Part shown: positions 10,678 through 18,791 of the stretch, one piece after another | Position numbering within the stretch: position 1 is the stretch's first letter | Layout: each line of letters begins with the position of its first letter | Source of the DNA: Pantoea agglomerans | GTDB taxonomy: Bacteria > Pseudomonadota > Gammaproteobacteria > Enterobacterales > Enterobacteriaceae | Assembly (NCBI RefSeq): GCF_021397715.1 | Contig: NZ_CP090208.1 | Coordinates: forward strand, 248,001 to 312,000 | Reading direction: 5' to 3' | DNA length: 64,000 bases | Made by a program: the position numbers and the translations under genes | Notes under the pieces: generated by a model | Told to the model about the DNA's origin: nothing | The model's input: only the letters and a program-made list of their open reading frames with translations | Database searches by the model: none

Positions 10678-10700
10678 GCCCGCCTCGCGGGCTTTTTTTT
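10678..10700 (+). terminator. Rho-independent terminator after the pdxI-like gene
   Basis: Stem GCCCGC/GCGGGC (10678-10683 and 10687-10692) with loop CTC, followed by eight T. It lies 8 bp after the stop codon. Confidence 0.9.
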
Positions 10701-10712
10701 GGCTGAACGGTG

Positions 10713-12212
10713 TCAGAACTGCTTCAGACACTCCACCAGCGAGGGCCGATCGCTACAGCGGATGTGGTGATCAATTCTGTCGATCATATAGGGGTAAAAC
10801 GGGTTCGATGTGGCGCGCATGATCGAGTCAAGACCGACAATCAGCACCGCACTCTCGCCCCGCAGCGACAGGGTGCCGAAGCTGATGCCAAACTCATTTT
10901 TGATGGCTGGCTCACTGCCATATAAGCCATCCTGCGCCGGAAACGGGATCGCGACGTGGGAGAGTGAATAGAGACCGGCAGGATAATTGATCGCCAGCGG
11001 CAGCGTCTGCTCGCTGATCTCACCGGCTGGTACTGTTTTCGTCACCATGTTTAACGAGGTGGCCGTGGCGTTAGTGATCACCGTTGAGGTATATAAACGA
11101 CGGGCAGCCGGCAACAGCTGATTAACCGCGGTGTAGGAGGAGTGACGGAACAGCGGGCTGACGCTGACTGCCTGATTGATATCAAACAGCACCAGTTCGC
11201 TGCCATTATCCGGCAGGTAATTATAGAGAGAACGGATCACCGACGGGGTGCTGACGGTGGAATCCATCACCGACTGGAAGGTCAGTACCGGCGGAAAGGT
11301 CGCCAGTTGCTGTTGACGTGACGCCTGCACAATCTGCTTTTGCAGCGCCTGCGTTAACAGGTAGGTCTGGCGAGCAGCGTGAACCGGAAAGGAGTTGTAC
11401 TTAAAGGGATTGAACTCCGGCACGATGTTCAGCCAGGCCGTTTTGGAAAAAGCCGGAAAAATCGACGGCAGTCCCGCGACACCGGCAAAGCGGGCGAAAC
11501 GGGTTACGCCTATCATCGGCGACAGCAGGATCAGCTGTTGCGGACGGCGTAAATGGTGATCGGTCAGACTGTCCAGCGTGTACTTCACCGCCAGCGCGCC
11601 GCCGTTGGAAAAGCCAACCAGGTGCAGAGGCGTCTTCTCACCCGCCAGCCGGGTCGCTTCACGCACCGCTAACCGTGTCGCCGCCAGCCAGTCCTGCCAG
11701 TCTACATCCGTCAGCCCGGCCGGTACCGTGCCGTGACCGGGTAACCGCAGTGCCACCGCCACATAGCCCTGCTGGCGGTAGGCTTCCGCCACGTGTCGCA
11801 GGCTATAGGGGCTGTCGGTCAGGCCGTGCAGCAAAACAACCGCTCCCCGCGGTACGCCAGCGGGTCGCAGAATATAGGATCGGTTCCAGTCGTGACTGAA
11901 ATTTTCGGGATAGATCAGGCTACGAGCATAGTAGCGGTTAAGCGGCGTTTTCTCGTCCGCTTCCAGCTTGTCGCTGACCTGCTGCTTCATCTTATCATAC
12001 AGCCGGTTTTCCGCCGCCAGATAATCGGCATAGCTGGCCTGATCAAGCTGCTCAACCGTTAATTCATGCGGTACCCAGGTGTGCCAGCGATGTAATTCCG
12101 GACCGCGCTCAGCCTCATATACCCGGAAGATCAGCAACAGCACCACGATCAGTCCTGCGCCGAGAAGGCAGCGTTTGCTCCAGCGGGCGATTTTTTTTAA
12201 CGTCCTGGTCAT
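10713..12212 (-). CDS. Membrane-anchored alpha/beta hydrolase
   Basis: Predicted serine hydrolase of 499 residues with an N-terminal membrane anchor (about 15-30, LLGAGLIVVLLLIF) that places the catalytic domain in the periplasm. The alpha/beta hydrolase core begins near 120: oxyanion HG at 129-130, nucleophile elbow GFSNGG with Ser202, and a likely catalytic His near the C-terminal IDHH. It looks like a lysophospholipase/acylglycerol lipase-type enzyme, but the substrate is unknown. The ATG at 12212 has AAGGA upstream. It lies 18 bp after pagP on the same strand and is probably co-transcribed with it, which suggests, by inference only, an envelope lipid role. Confidence 0.8.
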   Translation of the reverse strand: MTRTLKKIARWSKRCLLGAGLIVVLLLIFRVYEAERGPELHRWHTWVPHELTVEQLDQASYADYLAAENRLYDKMKQQVSDKLEADEKTPLNRYYARSLIYPENFSHDWNRSYILRPAGVPRGAVVLLHGLTDSPYSLRHVAEAYRQQGYVAVALRLPGHGTVPAGLTDVDWQDWLAATRLAVREATRLAGEKTPLHLVGFSNGGALAVKYTLDSLTDHHLRRPQQLILLSPMIGVTRFARFAGVAGLPSIFPAFSKTAWLNIVPEFNPFKYNSFPVHAARQTYLLTQALQKQIVQASRQQQLATFPPVLTFQSVMDSTVSTPSVIRSLYNYLPDNGSELVLFDINQAVSVSPLFRHSSYTAVNQLLPAARRLYTSTVITNATATSLNMVTKTVPAGEISEQTLPLAINYPAGLYSLSHVAIPFPAQDGLYGSEPAIKNEFGISFGTLSLRGESAVLIVGLDSIMRATSNPFYPYMIDRIDHHIRCSDRPSLVECLKQF

Positions 12213-12230
12213 GCATCCTTACCTGAAAAA

Positions 12231-12797
12231 TTAAAAGCCATAACGAAGCCATGCAAATAAGACATTGCCATTGTTGTAGGTGCCGGGAATATAGGTGAAC
12301 TGCACATTCAGCGCTTTATAACCGGCAGAGAATAGCGGCAGGACGATTGGCAACGGGATATATCCGCCGAAATCGTCACGAGCCGTAATACCCGCGGTTA
12401 ATCCCGCGCCTAACCGGAAATCGTGATTATCACCGGGATACCAGCCCTTTTCCCAGCCGTAACCCACAATCGGTTGCCACTCGTTATGCGAGTCTTTAAA
12501 CGCCATCGCGTATAACGCATTCCAGTTGCCGTTCTCATCATATCGCGACACACCCAGCCCGCCGCCCCACGGCATCTCGTTATAGTGGTCGGTTTTCTCT
12601 TTGTCATACATAAAACGGGCATGCCAGCTGATAAAGGGCAGATAGAGATCGGTATGCTGCGGTGCATTCCAGGTCTGCGCGACATCGTCCGTCACCCCAT
12701 CCCACCAGGATGACAGAGACGAGACGGCTGTTTCAGCATAGAGCGGACCGACAGCCAGCGATGCAGCAAGCAATACCGTTGCGGTTGCAATTTTCAT
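12231..12797 (-). CDS. pagP: Lipid A palmitoyltransferase PagP
   Basis: Outer-membrane beta-barrel enzyme that moves palmitate from phospholipid to lipid A, strengthening the outer membrane against cationic peptides. The frame is open to 13124, but the signal peptide (MKIATATVLLAASLAVGPLYA) fixes the start at 12797, giving 188 residues. The catalytic trio is present: His59 (ISWHARFMYD) and Asp102-Ser103 (FKDSHNEW), close to E. coli precursor positions 58, 101 and 102. The protein ends with aromatic Phe, as expected for an outer-membrane barrel. It is upstream of and close to the alpha/beta hydrolase gene. PagP is usually chromosomal and PhoPQ-controlled; a PhoP box was not identified. Confidence 0.95.
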   Translation of the reverse strand: MKIATATVLLAASLAVGPLYAETAVSSLSSWWDGVTDDVAQTWNAPQHTDLYLPFISWHARFMYDKEKTDHYNEMPWGGGLGVSRYDENGNWNALYAMAFKDSHNEWQPIVGYGWEKGWYPGDNHDFRLGAGLTAGITARDDFGGYIPLPIVLPLFSAGYKALNVQFTYIPGTYNNGNVLFAWLRYGF

Positions 12798-12958
12798 GAC
12801 AGGTCCCGTCAGCGCGCGGTGGTGATGACGAATGAGTATAGCGCAGTCCTTAACGCGCCGATTGTCACCGGTCATGCTTCGCTTAAATAGCGGATAATCT
12901 GGCTTATTCCCCAGAGGATCAGAAATGAAGAGGCTGCTTTCAGACCGTACTGAGCAGA

Positions 12959-12978
12959 ATTTCAGGCTGAAATCGCCA
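12959..12978 (+). other. parS: P1-like parS site (remote copy)
   Basis: ATTTCAGGCTGAAATCGCCA: two inverted heptamers (ATTTCAG, CTGAAAT) plus hexamer TCGCCA. This is the same layout as the P1 parS right half (A boxes next to a B box), and it suits the P1-type ParB encoded at 21.4 kb. It lies 8 kb from parAB. Confidence 0.65.
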
Positions 12979-12998
12979 AGGGTGAAGGTATAACGACC

Positions 12999-13016
12999 AC
13001 TGATTACAGTGAATGT
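12999..13016 (-). repeat. Isolated iteron copy beside parS-like site
   Basis: ACTGATTACAGTGAATGT is an exact match, in minus orientation, to origin iterons such as TTACTGATTACAGTGAA. It lies 20 bp from the parS-like site and about 14 kb from the repA-proximal array. Confidence 0.6.
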
Positions 13017-13054
13017 CTGAGCGCTACAGCTCAAGGTTAACGGTGAACAGCAGG

Positions 13055-13086
13055 AAGAAAGAACCGGACTGGAGCCAGTCCGGTTC
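13055..13086 (-). terminator. Terminator of the sugar porter gene
   Basis: A perfect 12-bp inverted repeat (GAACCGGACTGG at 13061-13072, CCAGTCCGGTTC at 13075-13086) read on the minus strand is followed by TTTCTTCC. It lies 7 bp downstream of the sugar porter stop codon. Confidence 0.75.
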
Positions 13087-13092
13087 GGAGGA

Positions 13093-14541
13093 TCAGGCTT
13101 CAGCAGCCAGGGATTTTTCGCCAAACTTCTCTTTCATATGGGACTCAATCTCTTCCAGACTTTTACCGCGCGTTTCAGGAACCATCGCCATCACAAAGAT
13201 CAGCGAGCCGACGTTAATCGCAGCAAAGATAAAGAAGGTGGTGCTGCCGGCATATTCCATGATGGGTGGAAAGCCAAAGGCGACTATCGCGTTAAAGATC
13301 CACTGTAATGAGACGGCGCTGCCGGTTAACACGCCACGCAACTGCATCGGGAACAGTTCCGACATCATCAGCCAGTAGACCGGTGAAATGCACATCTGCA
13401 TACAGAACAGGAACAGCAGAATACAGCCCAACGCGAGGTAGCTCTGCATCAGGCTCGGGCTGATGAAGGTCATCACCGCACCCAGCATAATCTGCGAGGT
13501 GATGACCAGACACAGGCCGGTGATCAGCATCGCCCGACGAGGGAAACGGCTGACCGCCCAGATTCCCACAATCGCCGCCACGACGGAAACGACGCCGTTG
13601 CCGATGGTGGCGGCAATTGAGGCGCTGGTGCCAAGACCGGTCTGCTTGAGGATGATAGGCGTGTAATACATAAAGCCATTAACCCCGGTAAACTGCGCCA
13701 CGAAGCCCAGGCCGACGCCGATAATCATCAGGCGTATCACCCACTTCTCGCGGATCAGGGTTTTTGCATCAGGACCCCGTTCCGCTTCCCGCGCCTGCTT
13801 CTTCATCTGCGCCATTTCATGACGCACTTCTCGCGGCGTTTCACGCAGGTATTTGAGGATCTTTTTCGCTTCTTTCAGGCGACCTTCCGCCACCAGCCAG
13901 TGCGGTGACGCCGGAACAAAGAAGGTTCCGATAAACAGCAACAGGCCAGGCACCATCGCGATGGCCAGCATGTAACGCCACAGATGCGGATCGTGCAGCA
14001 GATAACTCAGCAGCGTACTGGCCACGTAGGCGATCAGCTGACCGGTGACAATCATCAGTTCATTACGGCTGACCAGCGGCGCACGCAGTCGTGGGCCGGC
14101 AATTTCAGCGATGAACACCGGCACGGTCGAAGAGCCGCCACCCACCGCGATACCGAGCAGGAAACGCATCGCCACCATCACATTGACCGATGGCGCCAGC
14201 GCCGTGCCCAGCGAGCCAAGCACAAACAACACTGCCAGGCTGCGCAGCGTGATACGGCGACCAAAGCGATCGGAGAAGAAGCCGCTCAGGAACGAACCGA
14301 CGGCCGCACCGAACACCAGTGAAGAGGCAACCAGCCCTTCGGTGAAGGAGTTCAGCCCAAGTCCGCCCTGATCCGGCGGAGAAGTCATGTAAGGTAAGGC
14401 ACCGGAGATAATCCCGGTGTCATAACCGAACGCCAGCGCACCCATAGTGGCAACCAGCACCACAAGAAAAATACGCTGGCGTACCGTGTCGGCAGGCGCG
14501 TGTTCGCCCGCTTCACCCGCGTCTGGTCTATTCGTACTCAT
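13093..14541 (-). CDS. Sugar porter family MFS transporter
   Basis: Twelve-helix proton-coupled sugar importer of the GalP/XylE/AraE type, 482 residues. Family signatures are visible: FGYDTGIISGALPY in helix 1, SDRFGRRITL (loop 2-3), a long charged central loop (KEAKKILKYLRETPREVRHE), the glutamine of QFTGVNGFMYYTPI in helix 7, and the C-terminal PETRGKSLEEIE. The sugar is unknown. It stands next to, and on the same strand as, the LysR gene that probably controls the adjacent transketolase operon, so a pentose, pentitol or related polyol is possible (inference). Confidence 0.88.
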   Translation of the reverse strand: MSTNRPDAGEAGEHAPADTVRQRIFLVVLVATMGALAFGYDTGIISGALPYMTSPPDQGGLGLNSFTEGLVASSLVFGAAVGSFLSGFFSDRFGRRITLRSLAVLFVLGSLGTALAPSVNVMVAMRFLLGIAVGGGSSTVPVFIAEIAGPRLRAPLVSRNELMIVTGQLIAYVASTLLSYLLHDPHLWRYMLAIAMVPGLLLFIGTFFVPASPHWLVAEGRLKEAKKILKYLRETPREVRHEMAQMKKQAREAERGPDAKTLIREKWVIRLMIIGVGLGFVAQFTGVNGFMYYTPIILKQTGLGTSASIAATIGNGVVSVVAAIVGIWAVSRFPRRAMLITGLCLVITSQIMLGAVMTFISPSLMQSYLALGCILLFLFCMQMCISPVYWLMMSELFPMQLRGVLTGSAVSLQWIFNAIVAFGFPPIMEYAGSTTFFIFAAINVGSLIFVMAMVPETRGKSLEEIESHMKEKFGEKSLAAEA

Positions 14542-14734
14542 AATTACCCTGCCATTAACAAGTTAAACATCCGTTGATGAAATTTCATACGGAATAAAAT
14601 TGGAACATATTTACCGATTGGGAGATGAAGTGTAGACGGTATTTATCACTTAGCTTTAGCAATGCGTCTTTTCTGGCGGGATAATTAATTACAAAACTCA
14701 GGGAAATAGTGGCGAACCGAAATTATCTTTAACA

Positions 14735-15637
14735 TTAAATTAACGTATTCAGTTCGTGCTGGATCCAGTTCAGGAAATGACTGACGCGGGGAAACTGCGC
14801 AAATCCGCGCGGATAGACCAGGTGGTGCGCGCTGACCGGCAGGCTATAGGGCTCTGGCAGCACTCTGACCAGTTTACCGCTGCGTAGATAATCTTCAGCC
14901 AGCAACTCACTCTCGAAAATAAGCCCGTGACCCAGCATGGCGGCTTCAAGACTCATATAAGAGCGGTCAAAGCGAAATAACCACTCTTTGTCCGGCTGGG
15001 GTAATTGTTGAGCAGCGAACCATTGTGGCCACTGAATAAGCGGTGATTCCGATAATATCAGCGCGTGATGAATGAGATCCCCGGCCTGATTAACGGGAAA
15101 GCGTTCAAGATAATCGGGCGAAGCCAGTACCGACATCCTTTCATGGCGGATGGTTTTAATCTCAAACGATTTCCAGTCCGGGAAACCGTGCCGCACCGCA
15201 AGATCAATATTATCGCGACTGAACGATAAATTTTCATAGGAGCAGGAGAGCGTTAGCTGAAATTCCGGGTAGCTGTCGCGAAATTTATGAATCCGCGGCA
15301 ACAGCCACAGCAGACCGAAACTCGGCGCGCAGTGAATCCGCAGATTACTGCGCGTCTTCTCGTTACTGATGCGCGCCGTCGCCTGCGCCAGGCCCAGCAG
15401 TATCGGGCTGATTTCTTTAAGGTAATGTTCGCCTGACAGCGTCAGCACCACGCCTTTAGCCGAACGATTGAACAGGCTGCAACCGAGTTCCCGTTCCAGT
15501 TTTGCCAACTGATGACTGGCCGCCGAAGGCGTAATACTTAATTCCTCCGCCGCACGCGCCACATTGCCAAAATGGGCCACCTGCTCAAACACCCGCAGTG
15601 ATTTAATCGAAGGTAAGTGGTCAGCCTGCTTGTCCAT
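14735..15637 (-). CDS. LysR-family regulator (GcvA-like), divergent to the SDR-transketolase operon
   Basis: A 300-residue LysR regulator. The helix-turn-helix is at about 10-60 (LPSIKSLRVFEQVAHFGN, ITPSAASHQLAKLE), and the form resembles GcvA/AmpR-type members. The frame is open to 15730, but the ATG at 15637 has GGAGAG 6 bp upstream and starts just before the DNA-binding domain. It is transcribed away from the SDR gene; an AAATTCAT/ATGAATTT inverted repeat between them (15713-15738) is the likely operator. Effector unknown. Confidence 0.88.
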   Translation of the reverse strand: MDKQADHLPSIKSLRVFEQVAHFGNVARAAEELSITPSAASHQLAKLERELGCSLFNRSAKGVVLTLSGEHYLKEISPILLGLAQATARISNEKTRSNLRIHCAPSFGLLWLLPRIHKFRDSYPEFQLTLSCSYENLSFSRDNIDLAVRHGFPDWKSFEIKTIRHERMSVLASPDYLERFPVNQAGDLIHHALILSESPLIQWPQWFAAQQLPQPDKEWLFRFDRSYMSLEAAMLGHGLIFESELLAEDYLRSGKLVRVLPEPYSLPVSAHHLVYPRGFAQFPRVSHFLNWIQHELNTLI

Positions 15638-15712
15638 TGGTCTCTCCGTGACGGAAATATGTGATGTATGCCCGTTTCTAAACCGCAGAAATGTTAACTG
15701 CATCAAACCAAC

Positions 15713-15738
15713 AAATTCATTCAGCATCAAATGAATTT
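15713..15738. promoter_or_regulatory. Inverted repeat, probable LysR operator
   Basis: AAATTCAT-N10-ATGAATTT, a perfect 8-bp inverted repeat in the 197-bp divergent region between the LysR gene and the SDR operon. The position fits LysR binding; not proven. Confidence 0.5.
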
Positions 15739-15834
15739 TTTTGCATTGCCAATATCGACGGCTTTATCAATTCTGATCGTGACCCTGCCGGTAGCAATAC
15801 CGAACCACTAATAATTATTCTTCTGGAGTGGACC

Positions 15835-16584
15835 ATGTTACTTGAAAATAAAGTCGCGATTATCACCGGTGCAGCTTCCCAACGCGGGATTGGCCGTGCA
15901 ACCGCAGCCTGCTTTGCGCAGCACGGCGCCCGCGTGGTGGTGCTGGATTTGGATTTACAGGCCGCTCAGGCCAGTGCGCTGGCCTGTGGTGACGGTCATC
16001 TGGGGCTGGCCGCAGACGTGACCGATCCGCTTAGCGTTCGCCGGGCAATCGATCAGGTCCTGGAGCACTATGGCCGGATAGATGTGCTGGTCAATAACGC
16101 CGGGATTACGCAGCCGGTGAAAACGCTGGAGATTGGCCTTGAGGATTACAATCGCATTCTTGATGTTAATCTGCGCGGCACTTTGCTGATGTCACAAGCG
16201 GTGATCCCCACCATGCAGCAGCAAAAGAGCGGCAGTATTGTCTGCCTCTCGTCGGTTTCCGCACAGCGCGGCGGCGGTATTTTTGGCGGCCCGCACTACA
16301 GCGCAGCCAAAGCTGGCGTGCTGGGGCTCACCAAAGCGATGGCGCGCGAATTTGGCCCCGATCAGATCCGTATCAATGCGCTTACGCCCGGTCTGATTCA
16401 GACCGACATCACCGGCGGTCTGCTGCAGGATGAACGTCGTCACGCCATTATTGACGGTATCCCTCTTGGCCGCCTCGGCGCAGCCAGCGACGTCGCCAAC
16501 GCTGCGCTGTTCCTCGCCAGCGATCTCTCCAGCTACCTGACCGGCATCACGCTGGACGTCAACGGCGGCATGCTTATCCATTAA
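15835..16584 (+). CDS. Short-chain dehydrogenase/reductase, first gene of a sugar or polyol catabolic operon
   Basis: Cytoplasmic NAD(P)-dependent oxidoreductase of the classical SDR type, 249 residues. It has the nucleotide-binding motif TGAASQRGIG (11-20), NNAG at 87-90, and the catalytic YxxxK at Tyr155/Lys159 with an upstream Ser in CLSSVS. The end DVNGGMLIH is typical of sugar/polyol dehydrogenases. The frame opens at 15691, but the ATG at 15835 is preceded by GGAG. An MFS importer and a split transketolase follow on the same strand, so it probably oxidises the imported substrate before C2 transfer. Substrate unknown. Confidence 0.88.
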   Translation: MLLENKVAIITGAASQRGIGRATAACFAQHGARVVVLDLDLQAAQASALACGDGHLGLAADVTDPLSVRRAIDQVLEHYGRIDVLVNNAGITQPVKTLEIGLEDYNRILDVNLRGTLLMSQAVIPTMQQQKSGSIVCLSSVSAQRGGGIFGGPHYSAAKAGVLGLTKAMAREFGPDQIRINALTPGLIQTDITGGLLQDERRHAIIDGIPLGRLGAASDVANAALFLASDLSSYLTGITLDVNGGMLIH

Positions 16585-16636
16585 AAGCGCCCTGCCCTGC
16601 CCGCATACCGGCGGGCTCACACCGGGAGTGACTATC

Positions 16637-17935
16637 ATGAGCACGCTTAACCTGAGCGCAGCTGCGGCTGCGCGCGATATCACCTATCGCAAAATTGCCT
16701 GGCGATTAATGCCGTGGCTGATGCTGTGTTATCTCTGTGCCTATCTTGACCGCGTGAATGTCGGCTTCGCTAAATTACAGATGATGGAAGATCTGTCACT
16801 GAGCGAGACGGTATATGGTCTGGGTGCTGGCATCTTTTTTATCGGCTATTTCTTTTTTGAAGTCCCCAGTAATCTGATTCTGCATCGGGTCGGCGCTCGC
16901 CGCTGGATCGCCCGCATCATGATCACCTGGGGTTTTATCTCAGCCCTGTTCGCCTTTGTTGAAACTGCATGGCAGTTCTATCTGCTGCGTTTCCTGCTTG
17001 GCGTGGCAGAAGCCGGACTCGCGCCCGGTCTGCTGCTCTATCTCACCTACTGGTTCCCCGCCAGCCGCCGCGCCCGCATGACAGTGCTGTGGTTTATCGC
17101 CATTCCGCTTTCCGGGATGCTTGGTGGCCCGCTCTCTGGCTGGATTATGGCAACCTTTGCCGGTTTCCACGGCTGGGCCGGCTGGCAATGGATGTTTCTG
17201 CTGGAGGCTATCCCTACCATTGCTATGGGTTTAGTGGTGTTGCTGGTGCTGAAAGATCGGGTTGAGCAGGCGGACTGGCTGGATGATGACGAAAAGCGCC
17301 GAGTCCGCGCCGACCTGGATGAAGACAATCAGCAGAAGGCCTGTCACAGCACGGTTAAAGCATTCGTTGCGGATAAGCGTCTCTGGCTACTGGCGCTGAT
17401 CTACTTCTGCGTCGTGATGGGACAATATGCCCTGACCTTCTGGTTACCGACACTGGTCAGAAATTCCGGCGTCAGCGAGCCGCTGCATATTGGCTTCCTG
17501 ACCAGCCTGCCCTACCTGTGCGCCATCATTTTTATGCTGCTGGCCGGTCGCAGCGGTGACCGTCATCGTGAACGCCGCTGGCACCTGATCATTCCGATGC
17601 TGGTGGGACTGAGTGGATTGTCGCTGGCAACGCTGCTGAGCCACAGCGTCTCTCTGTCGCTGCTCTCACTGTGCATTGCCGCCGCCGGGATTCTCTCTGC
17701 GTCTTCACTGTTCTGGATGCTACCGACCAATCTGCTGGGTGGCGTCTCTGCTGCCGCAGGCATCGCCGCGGTGAACTGCATTGCCAATCTGGCCGGCTTC
17801 TTTTCGCCGTGGCTGATTGGTGCCATTACCACGGCAACCGGTTCACCCGCATCAGGAATGTATTTTATCGCTGCCGTACTGCTGGGTGGCGCGCTGTGCG
17901 TGCTGCGCATCCGGGCAGCGGATGTTAATCGTTAA
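16637..17935 (+). CDS. MFS transporter, anion:cation symporter (ACS) type
   Basis: Inner-membrane importer of 432 residues with the ACS-family hallmarks CAYLDRVNVGFAKLQM in helix 1 and GYFFFEVPSNLILHRVGARRW around helix 2. Members import organic acids, sugar acids and related anions with protons. A GTG at 16628 is in frame, but GGGAG sits inside that start and 8 bp before the ATG at 16637, so ATG is chosen. It lies between the SDR gene (52 bp gap) and the transketolase N-subunit gene (12 bp gap), which indicates one operon; it is the probable uptake route for the operon's substrate. Confidence 0.87.
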   Translation: MSTLNLSAAAAARDITYRKIAWRLMPWLMLCYLCAYLDRVNVGFAKLQMMEDLSLSETVYGLGAGIFFIGYFFFEVPSNLILHRVGARRWIARIMITWGFISALFAFVETAWQFYLLRFLLGVAEAGLAPGLLLYLTYWFPASRRARMTVLWFIAIPLSGMLGGPLSGWIMATFAGFHGWAGWQWMFLLEAIPTIAMGLVVLLVLKDRVEQADWLDDDEKRRVRADLDEDNQQKACHSTVKAFVADKRLWLLALIYFCVVMGQYALTFWLPTLVRNSGVSEPLHIGFLTSLPYLCAIIFMLLAGRSGDRHRERRWHLIIPMLVGLSGLSLATLLSHSVSLSLLSLCIAAAGILSASSLFWMLPTNLLGGVSAAAGIAAVNCIANLAGFFSPWLIGAITTATGSPASGMYFIAAVLLGGALCVLRIRAADVNR

Positions 17936-17947
17936 TCAGGAGGTAAT

Positions 17948-18790
17948 ATGACTGACCATCTGCACGCGTCTTCCGGTCTCTCACTGCAGCAACGCGCTAC
18001 CAATATTCGCCGCCACGCGTTATTGATGGGCCAGGTTCAGGGACAGGGCTATATCGGTCAGGCGCTCGGCGCGGCCGATCTGCTCGCCGTCAGCTATTTT
18101 CATGCCATGAACTATCGCGCCGATCAGCCTGACTGGGAGCAGCGCGACCGCTTTTACCTGTCGATTGGGCATTACGCTATCGCCCTGTATGCGGCTCTGC
18201 TGGAAGCTGGCGTGATACCGGAAGCCGAACGTGAGACTTACGGCACCGATGAAAGCCGCTTGCCCATGTCCGGCATGGCAGCCTATACGCCGGGCATGGA
18301 AATCACTGGCGGTTCGCTCGGGCATGGCTTAGGGATCGCCGTTGGTGCCTGTCTGGGCCTGAAGCAAAAAGGATCTGCTTCGCGGGTCTTTAACCTGCTC
18401 TCTGACGGCGAGCTGAACGAAGGGTCAACCTGGGAAGCGGCGATGTCCGCCTCACACTGGCAACTGGATAATCTGATCGCCATCGTTGATGTCAATAATC
18501 AGCAGGCGGATGGCCATAGCAGCGATATCCTGGCCTTTGAACCGATTGTGGATCGCTGGCAGGCTTTTGGCTGGTATACGCAGCGGGTGGATGGCAATGA
18601 CATCACGGCTTTGCAGTCAGCGTTTGATGCAGCGCTCAACTGGGCTGAACCGCAACCACGCGTGATTATCTGTGATACCCGGATGGGCAAAGGTGTCTCG
18701 TTTCTGGAGAGCCGTGAGAAAACGCACTTCATCCGGGTTGATGCCGATGAGTGGGACAAAGCCCTGACTGCGCTTGAGCAAGGAGTCTGA
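17948..18790 (+). CDS. Transketolase, N-terminal (TPP-binding) subunit
   Basis: Carries the thiamine-diphosphate binding half of a split transketolase, 280 residues against about 660 for the single-chain enzyme. TPP and metal ligands are seen in SDGELNEGSTWEAA (152-165) and DVNN, with SLGHGLG before them. The complete enzyme moves two-carbon ketol units between sugar phosphates. AGGAGG stands before the ATG. The partner subunit gene begins 1 bp after the stop, which implies translational coupling. Split transketolases are common in accessory sugar pathways; the substrate here may not be the usual pentose phosphates. Confidence 0.92.
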   Translation: MTDHLHASSGLSLQQRATNIRRHALLMGQVQGQGYIGQALGAADLLAVSYFHAMNYRADQPDWEQRDRFYLSIGHYAIALYAALLEAGVIPEAERETYGTDESRLPMSGMAAYTPGMEITGGSLGHGLGIAVGACLGLKQKGSASRVFNLLSDGELNEGSTWEAAMSASHWQLDNLIAIVDVNNQQADGHSSDILAFEPIVDRWQAFGWYTQRVDGNDITALQSAFDAALNWAEPQPRVIICDTRMGKGVSFLESREKTHFIRVDADEWDKALTALEQGV

Positions 18791-18791
18791 G

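Noticed and set aside
12798..13124. Upstream extension of the pagP frame (109 extra codons)
   Set aside because: The signal peptide starts at 12797, and the extension crosses the parS-like site, iteron and terminator.
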